This document shows positions 51,200 through 60,576 of a stretch of 64,000 nt of DNA, piece after piece (position 1 is the first letter of the stretch; each line of letters opens with the position of its first letter). The notes beneath the pieces were generated by a model. The model saw only the letters and a program-made list of their open reading frames with translations, did not search any database and was not told the origin of the DNA. The DNA comes from VYFG01 sp965213885 (GTDB lineage Bacteria; Pseudomonadota; Gammaproteobacteria; Arenicellales; Poriferihabitantaceae). The stretch is from NCBI GenBank assembly GCA_965213885.1, contig OZ243919.1:1798001-1862000 (forward strand), given 5' to 3'. The position numbers and the translations under genes are program-made.

Positions 51200-52458
51200 G
51201 TCTTCTGCGCGACCTCTGGCCGGTCTTCAGGGAGTCGGACTGGCGCCCGTCGGCGCTGGCAAGAAGGCTCTTCGGCACGGAGGAGCGCGATTTCCGTGCG
51301 CTCTGCGGGATGATGATGGACTCCGACGGGGACTATTCCAGCCTGGTCATCGCCGAGCGGATACTCGACACCTACGCGCGGCTCGATCACGATGCCCGGC
51401 TCGACTTCTACGCCTTTCTCAACGCCGATTTCGACCTTGATCCCGCGCTGGTGGCGGAAACGGCCCGGCACTATGCCGAAGAACCGTCTTCGGCAACGCT
51501 CCGGGCGCTGATCCGGGCGGCCGAACCCCGCCGCCAGGAACTCCTTCGCCGCCTGAACCTGAGTGCCGGGGGAACCCGCCGCCTGGTGAAGATGCGCGAG
51601 CACCTGCTCGGGGTGGTGCGGGACTTCCCGGATCTCGGGCGCCTGGACGTGGACTTCCAGCACCTGTTCTCTTCCTGGTTCAACCGCGGTTTCCTGGTGT
51701 TGCAGCCGGTTGACTGGACCACCCCGGCCCACATCCTCGAGAAGATCATCGCCTACGAGGCGGTGCATGAGATCCGGAACTGGAACGAGCTTCGGCGCAG
51801 ACTGGAGCCGGACGACCGCCATTGCTATGCCCTGTTCCATCCGGTTATGGAAGATGAGCCGCTGGTGTTCGTGGAAGTGGCGCTCACCGCGAACATGCCC
51901 GTACACATCAACGACATCCTGGACGTCGACCGGAAGCCTGTGGTGCCCGAAGAGGCGACCCATGCCGTGTTCTATTCCATCTCCAACTGTCACCGCGGCC
52001 TTGACGGGGTCTCCTTCGGTAATTTCCTGATCAAGCAGGTGGCCAGCAATTTGCGGGCGCGGTTCCCTTCCCTCAGGTCGTTCGCCACCATCTCCCCGGC
52101 GCCCGGCTTCCGGCGCTGGCTGGAAAGCCGCCCGGCCGAAGAAGGCGGCCCGCCGCCGCCCGGCGACCCGATCCCCGCGGAGACGCTGCTGCCGCAGGCG
52201 GCCCGTTACCTGCTCGAGGCCAAGCTGCCGAACGGCAAACCGCTCGATCCCGTGGCCCGCTTTCATCTCAAGAACGGCGCCAGGCTCGAGCGACTCAACG
52301 CGGATGCGGACCCCTCGCCCAAGGGCCTGGAGCAGGCCCTTGGGCTCATGGTGAACTACGTGTACGACCTGACCCGGGTGGAGGAAAACCACGAAGTCTA
52401 CATGAAGACCCGGAAGGTGATCTCGAGCAGCCAGGTACGCAGACTGCTGTCGAGCTGA
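51196..52458 (+). CDS. matA: malonyl-CoA decarboxylase
   Basis: Converts malonyl-CoA to acetyl-CoA and CO2; 420 residues. The C-terminal catalytic domain has ALTANMPVHINDIL, the conserved CHRGLDGVSFGNFLIKQV, and FATISPAPGFRRWL; the FHLKNGARLERLNADAD block is also typical. The helical N-terminal domain is present but short. GTG at 51196 overlaps the PhyH stop and opens with SLLRDLWPVF. Followed 23 bases later by malonyl-CoA synthetase, as in the mat operon. No MatC transporter or MatR regulator is adjacent. Confidence 0.93.
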   Translation: MSLLRDLWPVFRESDWRPSALARRLFGTEERDFRALCGMMMDSDGDYSSLVIAERILDTYARLDHDARLDFYAFLNADFDLDPALVAETARHYAEEPSSATLRALIRAAEPRRQELLRRLNLSAGGTRRLVKMREHLLGVVRDFPDLGRLDVDFQHLFSSWFNRGFLVLQPVDWTTPAHILEKIIAYEAVHEIRNWNELRRRLEPDDRHCYALFHPVMEDEPLVFVEVALTANMPVHINDILDVDRKPVVPEEATHAVFYSISNCHRGLDGVSFGNFLIKQVASNLRARFPSLRSFATISPAPGFRRWLESRPAEEGGPPPPGDPIPAETLLPQAARYLLEAKLPNGKPLDPVARFHLKNGARLERLNADADPSPKGLEQALGLMVNYVYDLTRVEENHEVYMKTRKVISSSQVRRLLSS

Positions 52459-52481
52459 TCCCGGCAACCCACACTCCTGCC

Positions 52482-54008
52482 ATGACCAATCACCTGATCG
52501 ATCGCCTGCTTGCGCCCCGTGCCGGCTCCGAGCGGCCCTTCCTTGTCCTGCCGGACGGCTCCACCCTGAGCTACGGCGCGTTCGGTGCCAGGGTGAACCA
52601 GGTCGCCCGCCTGCTCGCGGACCGGGGCCTCGGGCCCGGCGACCGGGTGGCCGCACAGGTGCCGAAATCCTGGCAGACCCTGGCACTGTACCTCGGCACC
52701 ATCAAGGCGGGGGGCGTGTTCCTGCCCCTGAACACCGCCTACACGGCCAGGGAGGTGGGCTATTTCGTCGGGGACGCGGAGCCAAGAATTCTCGTCTGCG
52801 ACACAGGTGACGCCGGGGAACTTGCACCGCTGATGGCATCCGGCGGCACGAACCCGGTAGACGGCTGCCTGCTCACCCTGGATGCGGACGGTCGGGGCAG
52901 CCTCGCCGACGGGGCGGACACCCGGGACACGGAGTTCGACGCCGTTCCGCGGTCGCCCGACGACCTCGCCGCGATCCTGTACACCTCCGGCACCACCGGG
53001 CGCGCCAAGGGCGCCATGCTGACCCATGACAACCTCTGGTCCAATGCCGAGGCCCTGACGGACTGCTGGCGGTTCACCGGCGAAGACGTGCTGCTCCATG
53101 CCCTGCCCGTCTTCCACACCCATGGCCTGTTTGTCGCAACCAACGTGCTCATGGTAGCGGGAGGACGCATGATCTTCCTGCCCGGGTTCCGGATCGACGA
53201 GGTCATCCGCTGTCTTTCGCAGGCCACCAGCATGATGGGGGTGCCCACCTTCTATACCCGGCTATTGCAGGATCACCGGCTCGACCGCGAGCTGGTCCGG
53301 CATGTCCGCCTGTTCGTGTCCGGCAGCGCACCGCTGCTTGCAGAGACCCATGACGCCTTTGCGAATCGCACCGGCCACAGGATCCTGGAGCGCTACGGCA
53401 TGACGGAAACCGGAATGAACACCTCCAATCCCTACGAGGGCGAGCGGCGCGCCGGCACGGTGGGCCCCGCGTTGCCGGGTGTCACCATACGCGTAGTCGA
53501 CGGGGAGAGCGGGGAAACCATGCCCGCCGGCGAAATCGGCCGGGTTGAGGTCCGGGGGCCCAATGTCTTTCCGGGGTACTGGCGCATGCCGGAAAAAACC
53601 CGGGAGGAATTCACCGGGGATGGATTCTTCATCACCGGCGACCTCGGCATGCTGGGCGAGGACGGCTACCTCACCATTGTCGGGCGCAGCAAGGATCTCA
53701 TCATCAGCGGCGGCTACAATGTCTATCCCAAGGAGATCGAACTGGTGCTGGACGCCCTGCCCGGCGTCGGGGAGTCCGCCGTCATCGGCGTGCCCCACCC
53801 GGATTTCGGTGAAGGGGTGGTGGCCGTGCTGACGGGAAATTCTCCCCCCGACGAGGAGAGGGTGCGTGAACTGGTGTCCGGCCAGCTGGCCCGGTTCAAA
53901 CAGCCCAGGCGGGTTTTCCACGTGGACGAACTGCCCCGCAACAGCATGGGCAAGGTGCAGAAGAACCGGCTCAGGGAGCAGTACGCGGACGCCTTCGCCG
54001 CAAAATAG
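52482..54008 (+). CDS. matB: malonyl-CoA synthetase
   Basis: ANL-family ligase of 508 residues activating malonate. Motifs are AILYTSGTTGRAKGAM, the substrate-pocket region MMGVPTFYTRLL, RYGMTETGMNTSNPYEGERRAG (the TETGMNTSNP stretch is characteristic of MatB), and the terminal PRNSMGKVQKNRLRE lysine. It sits directly behind malonyl-CoA decarboxylase, which confirms the assignment. Together they turn malonate into acetyl-CoA. Confidence 0.94.
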   Translation: MTNHLIDRLLAPRAGSERPFLVLPDGSTLSYGAFGARVNQVARLLADRGLGPGDRVAAQVPKSWQTLALYLGTIKAGGVFLPLNTAYTAREVGYFVGDAEPRILVCDTGDAGELAPLMASGGTNPVDGCLLTLDADGRGSLADGADTRDTEFDAVPRSPDDLAAILYTSGTTGRAKGAMLTHDNLWSNAEALTDCWRFTGEDVLLHALPVFHTHGLFVATNVLMVAGGRMIFLPGFRIDEVIRCLSQATSMMGVPTFYTRLLQDHRLDRELVRHVRLFVSGSAPLLAETHDAFANRTGHRILERYGMTETGMNTSNPYEGERRAGTVGPALPGVTIRVVDGESGETMPAGEIGRVEVRGPNVFPGYWRMPEKTREEFTGDGFFITGDLGMLGEDGYLTIVGRSKDLIISGGYNVYPKEIELVLDALPGVGESAVIGVPHPDFGEGVVAVLTGNSPPDEERVRELVSGQLARFKQPRRVFHVDELPRNSMGKVQKNRLREQYADAFAAK

Positions 54009-54069
54009 GTACCCCGTCCGCACCGGCACCCGGAACGTGCCTGCACCCGTCAGGGCGGCCTTGGAACAC

Positions 54070-56319
54070 TCAGGCCGGCGCGATCAGGTACACCGGGCTC
54101 GACCAGGCGACATGGCCGTCCTCCATGACCACCCGGACATAGAGCGGGTTGTCCCGGTTGTCCTCAAGCGTGATGTCGCGAACCAGGGTTGCACGGTACG
54201 CCGGGTTCTCGTCCGGGAGCCTGAACATCCGGATGCGGCGCTCGATTCCGCCGTTTTCAAAGACCAGGTCCTCGAGGCCGATATCGCGGACGGGTATTTC
54301 CGCCTTGACCAGCGCCGTGTCGATGACCAGTGTGCCCGTGTCGGCGCTGTCGAGCCACGCCTCGAACCCGCCGAATCCCCCCGTGGTCAACGCGGTCCAT
54401 TCCAGGCGGTGGTCGCCGACCCGGTCAAGGCGCTTGTCCAGGTTGTAGCGGTTGACGGGCCGGATGGACGTGAAACGGTTTCCACGCAGTTCGGCGTGGC
54501 CGTCCCAGACGGTTTCCCTGCCCCGCCCGCGGTATTCCGAACCTTCCCAGATCACCCGGATGCGCCGGCCCAGGTCCCCGGCGCCGAACGGCCGCCAGGT
54601 CTCCAGGGTGTCGAGGCCGTTGCGGATGTCGATCCGCTCAATGGGACTGGATGAAAGGACGTCGACATGGAACCTTGCCGAGGCCCCGTCGGTCCCCACG
54701 ATGTCCCCCATCATCGCCCGGTCGGTTTCGTCGTGCTCTGTGCTGCCGAGCAGCGGGTCCTCGAGGTAGCGCCTGCCGGGGGTGTCGAGAGCCACCCGGG
54801 TGTCCAGCACCATGCGGCTGCCGGTGGTGCCGTAGTGGTGGCGTTTCCGGAGCGCGTCCATGATCCCCTCCCGGGTCAGTTCCCTCGCCAGTATGCAGGT
54901 CAAGCCACCGTAGGCTCCGAACTTGGTAGCCCCGGGGTGGGACGCGCCGGGGCGGCCCTTGTGCCCGTCGGAATTCGCCATGATGCCGACACGGTAGCCC
55001 TGCTCGAAGGCGTCGTGGATCAGCCATTCGAAAGTGCCCCAGGCGGAATGCACCTCCACCGCGCGTTCCAGCCGCTGGTCGTGCGCCACCCTGATGTCGG
55101 CGTAGCGTCCGCCGATATGGGCGAACACCACGCAGTCCTCGTCCTTCAGCGCCTCGAAAAGGGCGCCGGCCGAGTTGGCGTCGGAGTCGACGTCGGACAG
55201 GTCATCCACCAGCGCGTGGGATGAACGGTGGATCTGACGGCCCTCCTCCATCATGAGCACGTTGCGGTCGCCGCCGAGGCCGGTATTGCCCGACCATTCC
55301 CAACCCGGGAACACCACGAACCGGTGGTCCCGGTTGAATTCCCGGGACAGCTCGTTCAGGTGTTCCCAGAACGGCGTGGTGATCTGGAAGTCGTTGCCCT
55401 GGTGTACGCAGACGTCGAGAAAGGCCCTGTCACGGGCAAATTCGTAGAAGTCCCGGGCGGAATTGGTGCCGATGGTTTCCTCAGACTGCCCGTGCAGGTC
55501 ACCCCAGAACGGACGCAGCCCAGCCCCGGCGGCGACCCGGTTCGGGTTGGACCGGCAGACCGTGCCGCCGTCTTCGTCCAGAAGCGAGATCACGAGGTCG
55601 CCCGGCTCGTTCACCCGGAGTTCCTCGATCATGCTGACGAACCCGCCGGGAGCCAGGCTGACCGACTCCGGCAGACCCTCCACCGGCAGGGATGACGCGA
55701 GCCTGAACGTCACGTCGCACCGGTCGGACGGATTGCCCCAGCGGTCCTCGCCCTTCACCACCAGGCGAAAGGGTTCTCCCACCCCGACACCGGTTGGCAT
55801 GATCGCCTTGTAGAGGGCCGGCGGCCCGGGGGTGACGGCGATCCAGGGCTGCTCGGGCAGTTCCACGTAGTTGTAGGTGGCGATGGCATCCACCAGGATG
55901 CGGAACTCGAACGTGTATTCGCAGAAGGTCTGCAGGCGGATGCCCGGGGACCCCCAGCGGCGGTCGCCGAACCGGACGGTGATCCGGTCCCCCTCCCGGA
56001 GGAACCCCCGCACCACCTGGATGTACAGCACCTTGTCCCACGGCCGGATGTTGCGTTTGGGGAAGTACTCCACGTTGAGCACCGCACCGTTGCTGGCCTC
56101 CACCGTGGTGTAGTTCGGTGCCGCCGGGTCATCGAACTGCGGGCGCGCCATGTCCGACGCGAAGCGGTGGGCCACCTTGATGGACCCGGTGTCGTCGATA
56201 CCGAAGTAACCCGCGGTGTAGACCAGGGTGAATTCCTGGTAGGACCCGGCTTCGAAGCTCCCGGTGGGAGAAACGGCGGCGCTGCCCATCTTGTGCGGCA
56301 GGTAGGTGGAATGGGGCAT
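54070..56319 (-). CDS. DUF3604 domain-containing protein (PHP-like)
   Basis: Protein of 749 residues with no signal peptide. The DUF3604 core begins near residue 270 with FWGDLHGQSEETIGTNSARDFYEFARD, followed by HQGNDFQIT, FPGWEWSGNTG, VVFAHIGG and GIMANSDGHKGRPG, a histidine/aspartate pattern like PHP-type metallo-phosphoesterases. The N-terminal 250 residues look like a beta-rich accessory domain. Function of the family is not established. It is convergent with matB, about 60 bases away, and isolated otherwise. Confidence 0.88.
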   Translation of the reverse strand: MPHSTYLPHKMGSAAVSPTGSFEAGSYQEFTLVYTAGYFGIDDTGSIKVAHRFASDMARPQFDDPAAPNYTTVEASNGAVLNVEYFPKRNIRPWDKVLYIQVVRGFLREGDRITVRFGDRRWGSPGIRLQTFCEYTFEFRILVDAIATYNYVELPEQPWIAVTPGPPALYKAIMPTGVGVGEPFRLVVKGEDRWGNPSDRCDVTFRLASSLPVEGLPESVSLAPGGFVSMIEELRVNEPGDLVISLLDEDGGTVCRSNPNRVAAGAGLRPFWGDLHGQSEETIGTNSARDFYEFARDRAFLDVCVHQGNDFQITTPFWEHLNELSREFNRDHRFVVFPGWEWSGNTGLGGDRNVLMMEEGRQIHRSSHALVDDLSDVDSDANSAGALFEALKDEDCVVFAHIGGRYADIRVAHDQRLERAVEVHSAWGTFEWLIHDAFEQGYRVGIMANSDGHKGRPGASHPGATKFGAYGGLTCILARELTREGIMDALRKRHHYGTTGSRMVLDTRVALDTPGRRYLEDPLLGSTEHDETDRAMMGDIVGTDGASARFHVDVLSSSPIERIDIRNGLDTLETWRPFGAGDLGRRIRVIWEGSEYRGRGRETVWDGHAELRGNRFTSIRPVNRYNLDKRLDRVGDHRLEWTALTTGGFGGFEAWLDSADTGTLVIDTALVKAEIPVRDIGLEDLVFENGGIERRIRMFRLPDENPAYRATLVRDITLEDNRDNPLYVRVVMEDGHVAWSSPVYLIAPA

Positions 56320-57268
56320 CTTGGAGGTGCTGGTTGGGCCGATTGCGGAATCCGGAATAGACGCGTATTCGCAGTTCGGTGGTTCTTTGTTGATTCTGGA
56401 TACTCTGCTGCTGAAAACTGACGCATGACGGGGCTGCTTTACCCTGGTACCGGTTTTCCCCTCAAACGCCCGTGGTCAATCCCGCCTTCGGCCGTTGACG
56501 GAATCCCCGGCATCCCGAATAATGATCCTCCGGTGCCGGGTCACTCCTCCCGAAGGAGACCCTGTCAACGCCCGACCCAAGTGTAACGTGCGCCGGTCGC
56601 ATTGTGCGATTGTACGCAGACGCGACAAGCGCATGGACCGTTGCTTCAGCGGCAATCAAGCTCGGCATTCAGCGAAGAATTTCCTCGAATGTATTTCTTT
56701 CGGATAGAGGTGAAAAATGGTCTTGGATACAGAGTTCGAAACCTGGTCTGAACGTTGCGGCTGTGACGCATCACCAGATGGACGGCAAGGGCACACCGCT
56801 TCCGTGACTGCATGAATTCCCGCAATCACGGGATCAGCGGCATCGTCCGGCGCCATTACCGATGGATGCATTCGCCATTGTGGTTCCGGATCTGCGCGGA
56901 AACGGTGAGATCCGGGTCTCGACTCCGGCCCCGGGCCGATCGGCTACACCAAGCGGACAATTGCCGGGGACAGCACGCACCTCATGGACCAGTCCAGACA
57001 GGGCCGATCCAAAGATGAACCGAATGCATGGATTGCATGCGCGAGACCAGTTTTTCACACATGGAACGAAGAAACCGGAAAGGGAGAACAGGGAAAATTT
57101 CAGGGTCCCGGCACCGCCGGCCGGATTTCTCCTGGGGGCTGACTCTCGGGAATTGCCGGTTGACGGCGGAACGCGGTCACTGCCCCCCGGGACCGGGGTC
57201 TTCATCGAATCCGGCCGCACACCGGGGAGCGGCCGGCCTGAACCCGCAACCCGGTGCCGGCGCCGCAA
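56320..57268. other. 0.95-kb region without a recognised gene
   Basis: Between two minus-strand genes. Frames on both strands are short or arginine/glycine/proline-rich and look like noise. An imperfect hairpin (GGGT-CTCCT with AGGAG-ACCC) lies at 56538-56562. The stretch around 56600-56760 is less GC-rich than the surroundings. Confidence 0.6.
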
Positions 57269-58804
57269 TCAATACCAGGCATCTGGCAGTTCGCGCTTCC
57301 TTCGCGCCAGGAAATCGTCCAGTGCGTCCTTCACCGCGACGTCCATGGCCGGCGGCTGATAGGATGAGAGGATCTCGTTCCAGCGGCCGTGGGCCCGCCG
57401 CACGGCGTCCATCGAGCCCGCGTCCTGCCACTGCTCGAAGCTTTCGGTGTCCGAGATCCCGGATTCAAAGAACGCCGTCTCGTAGTTACGTATCGTGTGT
57501 CCGCAACCGAGGAAATGACCCGCCGGCTCAACCTCCGCGTAGGCATCCCGGGCCAGTGAATTCTCATCCAGCGGCAGTCCACCGAGAAGGACCTGGTAGG
57601 CACCCAGCCGATCGGCGTCCATCACCAGCTTTTCATAGCCCGTCACCAGGCCGCTTTCCAGCCAGCCCGCGGCATGCAGCACGAAATTGGCCCCACCGAG
57701 AATCGTGGACAGCATGGAGTCCGCGCTTTCCGCAGCCGCCTGGGCGTCGGGCAGCTTGGACGCCGTCAGTGAGCCGCCGCAGCGAAAGGGCAGGTTCAGC
57801 CGCCGGGCCAACTGACCGACGATCAGGTTGGACATCACCGGCTCCGGCATGCCGAAGGTGGGCGCGCCGCTTCGAAGGCTCATGGAGGAAAGGAAATTCC
57901 CGAGCACAAACGGTGCCCCCGGACGGACGATCTGGGTGAAGGCGCACACCATCATCGCCTCCGCCAGGGCCTGCGCAATCGAGGCCGCGGTGGTTACCGG
58001 GCCCATGGCACCGCTGAGGATGAACGGCACCCCGACAAGCCCCTGCCCGGCACCGCAATAGACCCTGGCAGCCTCGGTCACCACCTTGTCGACCATCAAT
58101 GGGGAGTTGGTGTTCACGTTTCCCATGATCACGCAGTGCTCCTCGATGAACCCGTCGCCGAAGACCACCCGCGCCATGTCCACCGAATCCTGCGCCCGCG
58201 ACATTGCTGTGATCGCACCGAGGATCGGTTTGTCGCTGTACACCAGTTGGTTGTACACCATGTCCAGGTGGCGCTTGGAGACCGGCACGTCGCAGGGTTC
58301 GCAGATCACGAGTCCGGTGTGGTGCAGCGACGGCATGGACCAGGCCAGCTTGACCAGGTTTGCGTGATCCTGGATGGTGCCGTAGCGGCGTCCGCCCTCG
58401 AGGTCCCGCACGAAGGGGGGGCCATAGACGGGGGCGAATACCTGGCTGGCACCCCCGATCTCCACGTTGTGCGCCGGATTGCGTGCATGCTGGGTGAATG
58501 CGGGCGGCGCCGTGCTGCAGAGCGACCGGGCCATGCCCGCCGGCATCCGGACCCTGGTGCCGTTGACGTCGGCGCCGGCCTGCCGCCACAGGCGGAGCGC
58601 CTCCGGGTCGGCGCGGAACTCGATGCCGACTTCCTCGATCAGCCAGTCCGCCTGCCGTTCCAGCATGACGAGGCCCTCTTCCTCGAGAAACGCGTAAAAC
58701 GGTATCCGGCGCGAGATGTAGGCGGGTGCGGACGGGGCGGCACGCTCACGGCGTGCGCTGCGGCCACCCCTGGCTGGTTTCGCGGTATCGGCTTTTCGTG
58801 GCAT
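57269..58804 (-). CDS. MttB superfamily methyltransferase (non-pyrrolysine)
   Basis: Trimethylamine methyltransferase-family protein of 511 residues. After a basic N-terminal tail come FLEEEGLVMLERQADWLIEEVG-like residues, GAMGPVTTAASIAQALAEAMM, and the TIM-barrel ending YAEVEPAGHFLGCGHTIRNYE. The frame has no internal amber codon, so it is the pyrrolysine-free type, whose members demethylate quaternary amines such as glycine betaine or carnitine. No corrinoid protein gene is adjacent, which is needed for that reaction, so the partner would be elsewhere. Confidence 0.9.
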   Translation of the reverse strand: MPRKADTAKPARGGRSARRERAAPSAPAYISRRIPFYAFLEEEGLVMLERQADWLIEEVGIEFRADPEALRLWRQAGADVNGTRVRMPAGMARSLCSTAPPAFTQHARNPAHNVEIGGASQVFAPVYGPPFVRDLEGGRRYGTIQDHANLVKLAWSMPSLHHTGLVICEPCDVPVSKRHLDMVYNQLVYSDKPILGAITAMSRAQDSVDMARVVFGDGFIEEHCVIMGNVNTNSPLMVDKVVTEAARVYCGAGQGLVGVPFILSGAMGPVTTAASIAQALAEAMMVCAFTQIVRPGAPFVLGNFLSSMSLRSGAPTFGMPEPVMSNLIVGQLARRLNLPFRCGGSLTASKLPDAQAAAESADSMLSTILGGANFVLHAAGWLESGLVTGYEKLVMDADRLGAYQVLLGGLPLDENSLARDAYAEVEPAGHFLGCGHTIRNYETAFFESGISDTESFEQWQDAGSMDAVRRAHGRWNEILSSYQPPAMDVAVKDALDDFLARRKRELPDAWY

Positions 58805-58974
58805 GGGACGGTGCTACGGCGCAGACGGTGGGCACGATGCCCGATCCGGGCAGTATAGCAATCCGCGAATCCCTCCCTTTCCTGTTTGCGGTATGGAATG
58901 TCCCGATCAGGTCGCCAGAGAAAAGATTACTTTCCTTTGCGGGTGGAGTACCCGCCCGGCAGATGAAATCCGGT

Positions 58975-59289
58975 TCAGACCGAGTGATGCAGACGGCCGG
59001 ATGAATCGGTAAAAAACTCGTCGTTGAACAGTTCGTCGTCGTCGTCCCACCCGTGATCGCGAAACCACTTGCGTTCCAGGTAGGCATTGAGCCTGCGCCT
59101 GGTCTCGAACTTGCCGGCTCGGCGGGCTGCCGTGCCGTTGGGTGCGGGATTGGCGACGCTTTGCGTCATCTGAACGGGAGCTCCTTCTTCCAGAAGGTCC
59201 AGGTCAACGTCCGATTCCAGTGCCTCATCTTCGTCGAACAAATCAAACTCACCATCCACAGTGGGACTGTCTTTCTCATTGCTCATCAT
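58975..59289 (-). CDS. small acidic protein, PA3496-like
   Basis: Protein of 104 residues. The first 40 are very acidic (GEFDLFDEDEALESDVDLDLLEEG), and the C-terminal half holds RRRLNAYLERKWFRDHGWDDDDELF, similar to the conserved core of the PA3496-type proteins annotated as putative envelope integrity factors. Function unknown. Two ATG codons in a row open the frame. It lies alone between the MttB homologue and the aldo/keto reductase. Confidence 0.65.
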   Translation of the reverse strand: MMSNEKDSPTVDGEFDLFDEDEALESDVDLDLLEEGAPVQMTQSVANPAPNGTAARRAGKFETRRRLNAYLERKWFRDHGWDDDDELFNDEFFTDSSGRLHHSV

Positions 59290-59426
59290 CGATTACCAGG
59301 AAAACGATAACCTGATATCAATTATGGGAAGAATGCGAGAAATCGCAACAAATATTTTTCCATCAGGTGACAATTTTGTAGTCAGAAATTCTTATACTTC
59401 CGCCGCAAAATTGGCCCGGAACTTGC

Positions 59427-60407
59427 TCAGTCAGCCTCCCGCCGCTCTTCCAGTCTGTCGGTGGCCGGGGCGGGCGCCCTCGACAGTGAACTGACCCTGG
59501 CCCGAAGTTCCGGTGTCATCTCCACCTTGAGGGAGTCCAGGGAGGGCCGAAGCTGGGCTACGTTCCTCGCACCGAGGATGGGGCAGGTCACCTGGGGGTG
59601 TGTCCTCACCCATGCCACGGCGAGAGAGACCGGATGGACCCCCATGGTGCCGGCGAATTCGGTGAAGCGGGAGGCGACCTCGTACACCCAGGGTTCGCCG
59701 TAACGGGCGCCGTAACCCTCGTTGTCCACCAGCCGCCCTCCGGCGGGATTGAGACCGGTGCCGTACCTGCCGCTCAGGAGGCCGCCGCCCACGGGTCCGT
59801 AACTGACCACCGCCAGTTGCTCCACCATCGCCATGGGGAAGATCTCCGACTCGGCCTGGCGCTTCACCAAGTTGTACATCGGCTGGATCACGTCGAACCG
59901 GGGCCAACCGTTCATCGCCGAGATGCCAAGTCCCTTCATCAGTTGCCAGGCCGCGTAGTTGCTTGCGCCCAGGATCAGCACCTTGCCCTGGCGGACCAGG
60001 TTTTCCAGGCAGCGGAGAATTTCCTCCAGGGGCACGGCATCCAGCCACTGGTGCATGTAGAGGAGATCCAGGCGGTCCGTTCCAAGACGTCTCAGGCTGT
60101 CTTCCACCGAACGCTGGATGTGTCGCCTGCTGGCGCCCCGGTCGTTGGGCCCCTCGCCCATGGCCATACCGACCTTGGAGGTGATGACGAGTTCATCCCG
60201 TTCACCCGCCATGCAGCGCCCGAGAATGCGTTCCGCCTCTCCCAGGCTGTAGATGTCGGCACAGTCGAAAAAATTGATGCCTGCGTCCCGTGCGGCCCGG
60301 TAGAGCTTGGCGGACTCGCCGGCATCCGCATCCCCGCCGAAGGACATGGTGCCGAAACAGAGTTCGGAAACCTGCACACCGGTCCTGCCAAGGGCCTTGA
60401 ACTGCAT
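59427..60407 (-). CDS. aldo/keto reductase
   Basis: NADPH-dependent oxidoreductase of 326 residues. The catalytic tetrad is visible: Asp and Tyr in FFDCADIYSLGEAE, Lys in VITSKVGMA, His in LLYMHQWLD. The cofactor loop GARNVAQL lies near the C-terminus. ATG at 60407 (MQFKALGRTGVQVSELCFG) is the standard opening. Closest in style to the YajO/PdxI-like or Kv-beta-type branch; substrate unknown. Confidence 0.9.
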   Translation of the reverse strand: MQFKALGRTGVQVSELCFGTMSFGGDADAGESAKLYRAARDAGINFFDCADIYSLGEAERILGRCMAGERDELVITSKVGMAMGEGPNDRGASRRHIQRSVEDSLRRLGTDRLDLLYMHQWLDAVPLEEILRCLENLVRQGKVLILGASNYAAWQLMKGLGISAMNGWPRFDVIQPMYNLVKRQAESEIFPMAMVEQLAVVSYGPVGGGLLSGRYGTGLNPAGGRLVDNEGYGARYGEPWVYEVASRFTEFAGTMGVHPVSLAVAWVRTHPQVTCPILGARNVAQLRPSLDSLKVEMTPELRARVSSLSRAPAPATDRLEERREAD

Positions 60408-60576
60408 ACGGGTACTGTCCAGAAGGGAGTCCGGCCCATTATGGCATGAAAGTCCCGACCGCCGGTGGGACGGACTGCGCGCCAGGATGTTCCGCCTGGG
60501 TATCCGCCGCCCCGGTAACGCCCGACAGCCCTGCCGGAAGACCATGTTGCCGGAATTGCGTCAGGGAATGAAAGGA

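Noticed and set aside
56834..57268. Minus-strand frame of 144 codons after the MttB homologue
   Set aside because: Low-complexity Arg/Gly/Pro composition, no ribosome-binding site and no recognisable domain.
57269..58804. Possible pyrrolysine codon in the MttB homologue
   Set aside because: The frame contains no internal TAG, so it belongs to the pyrrolysine-free branch.
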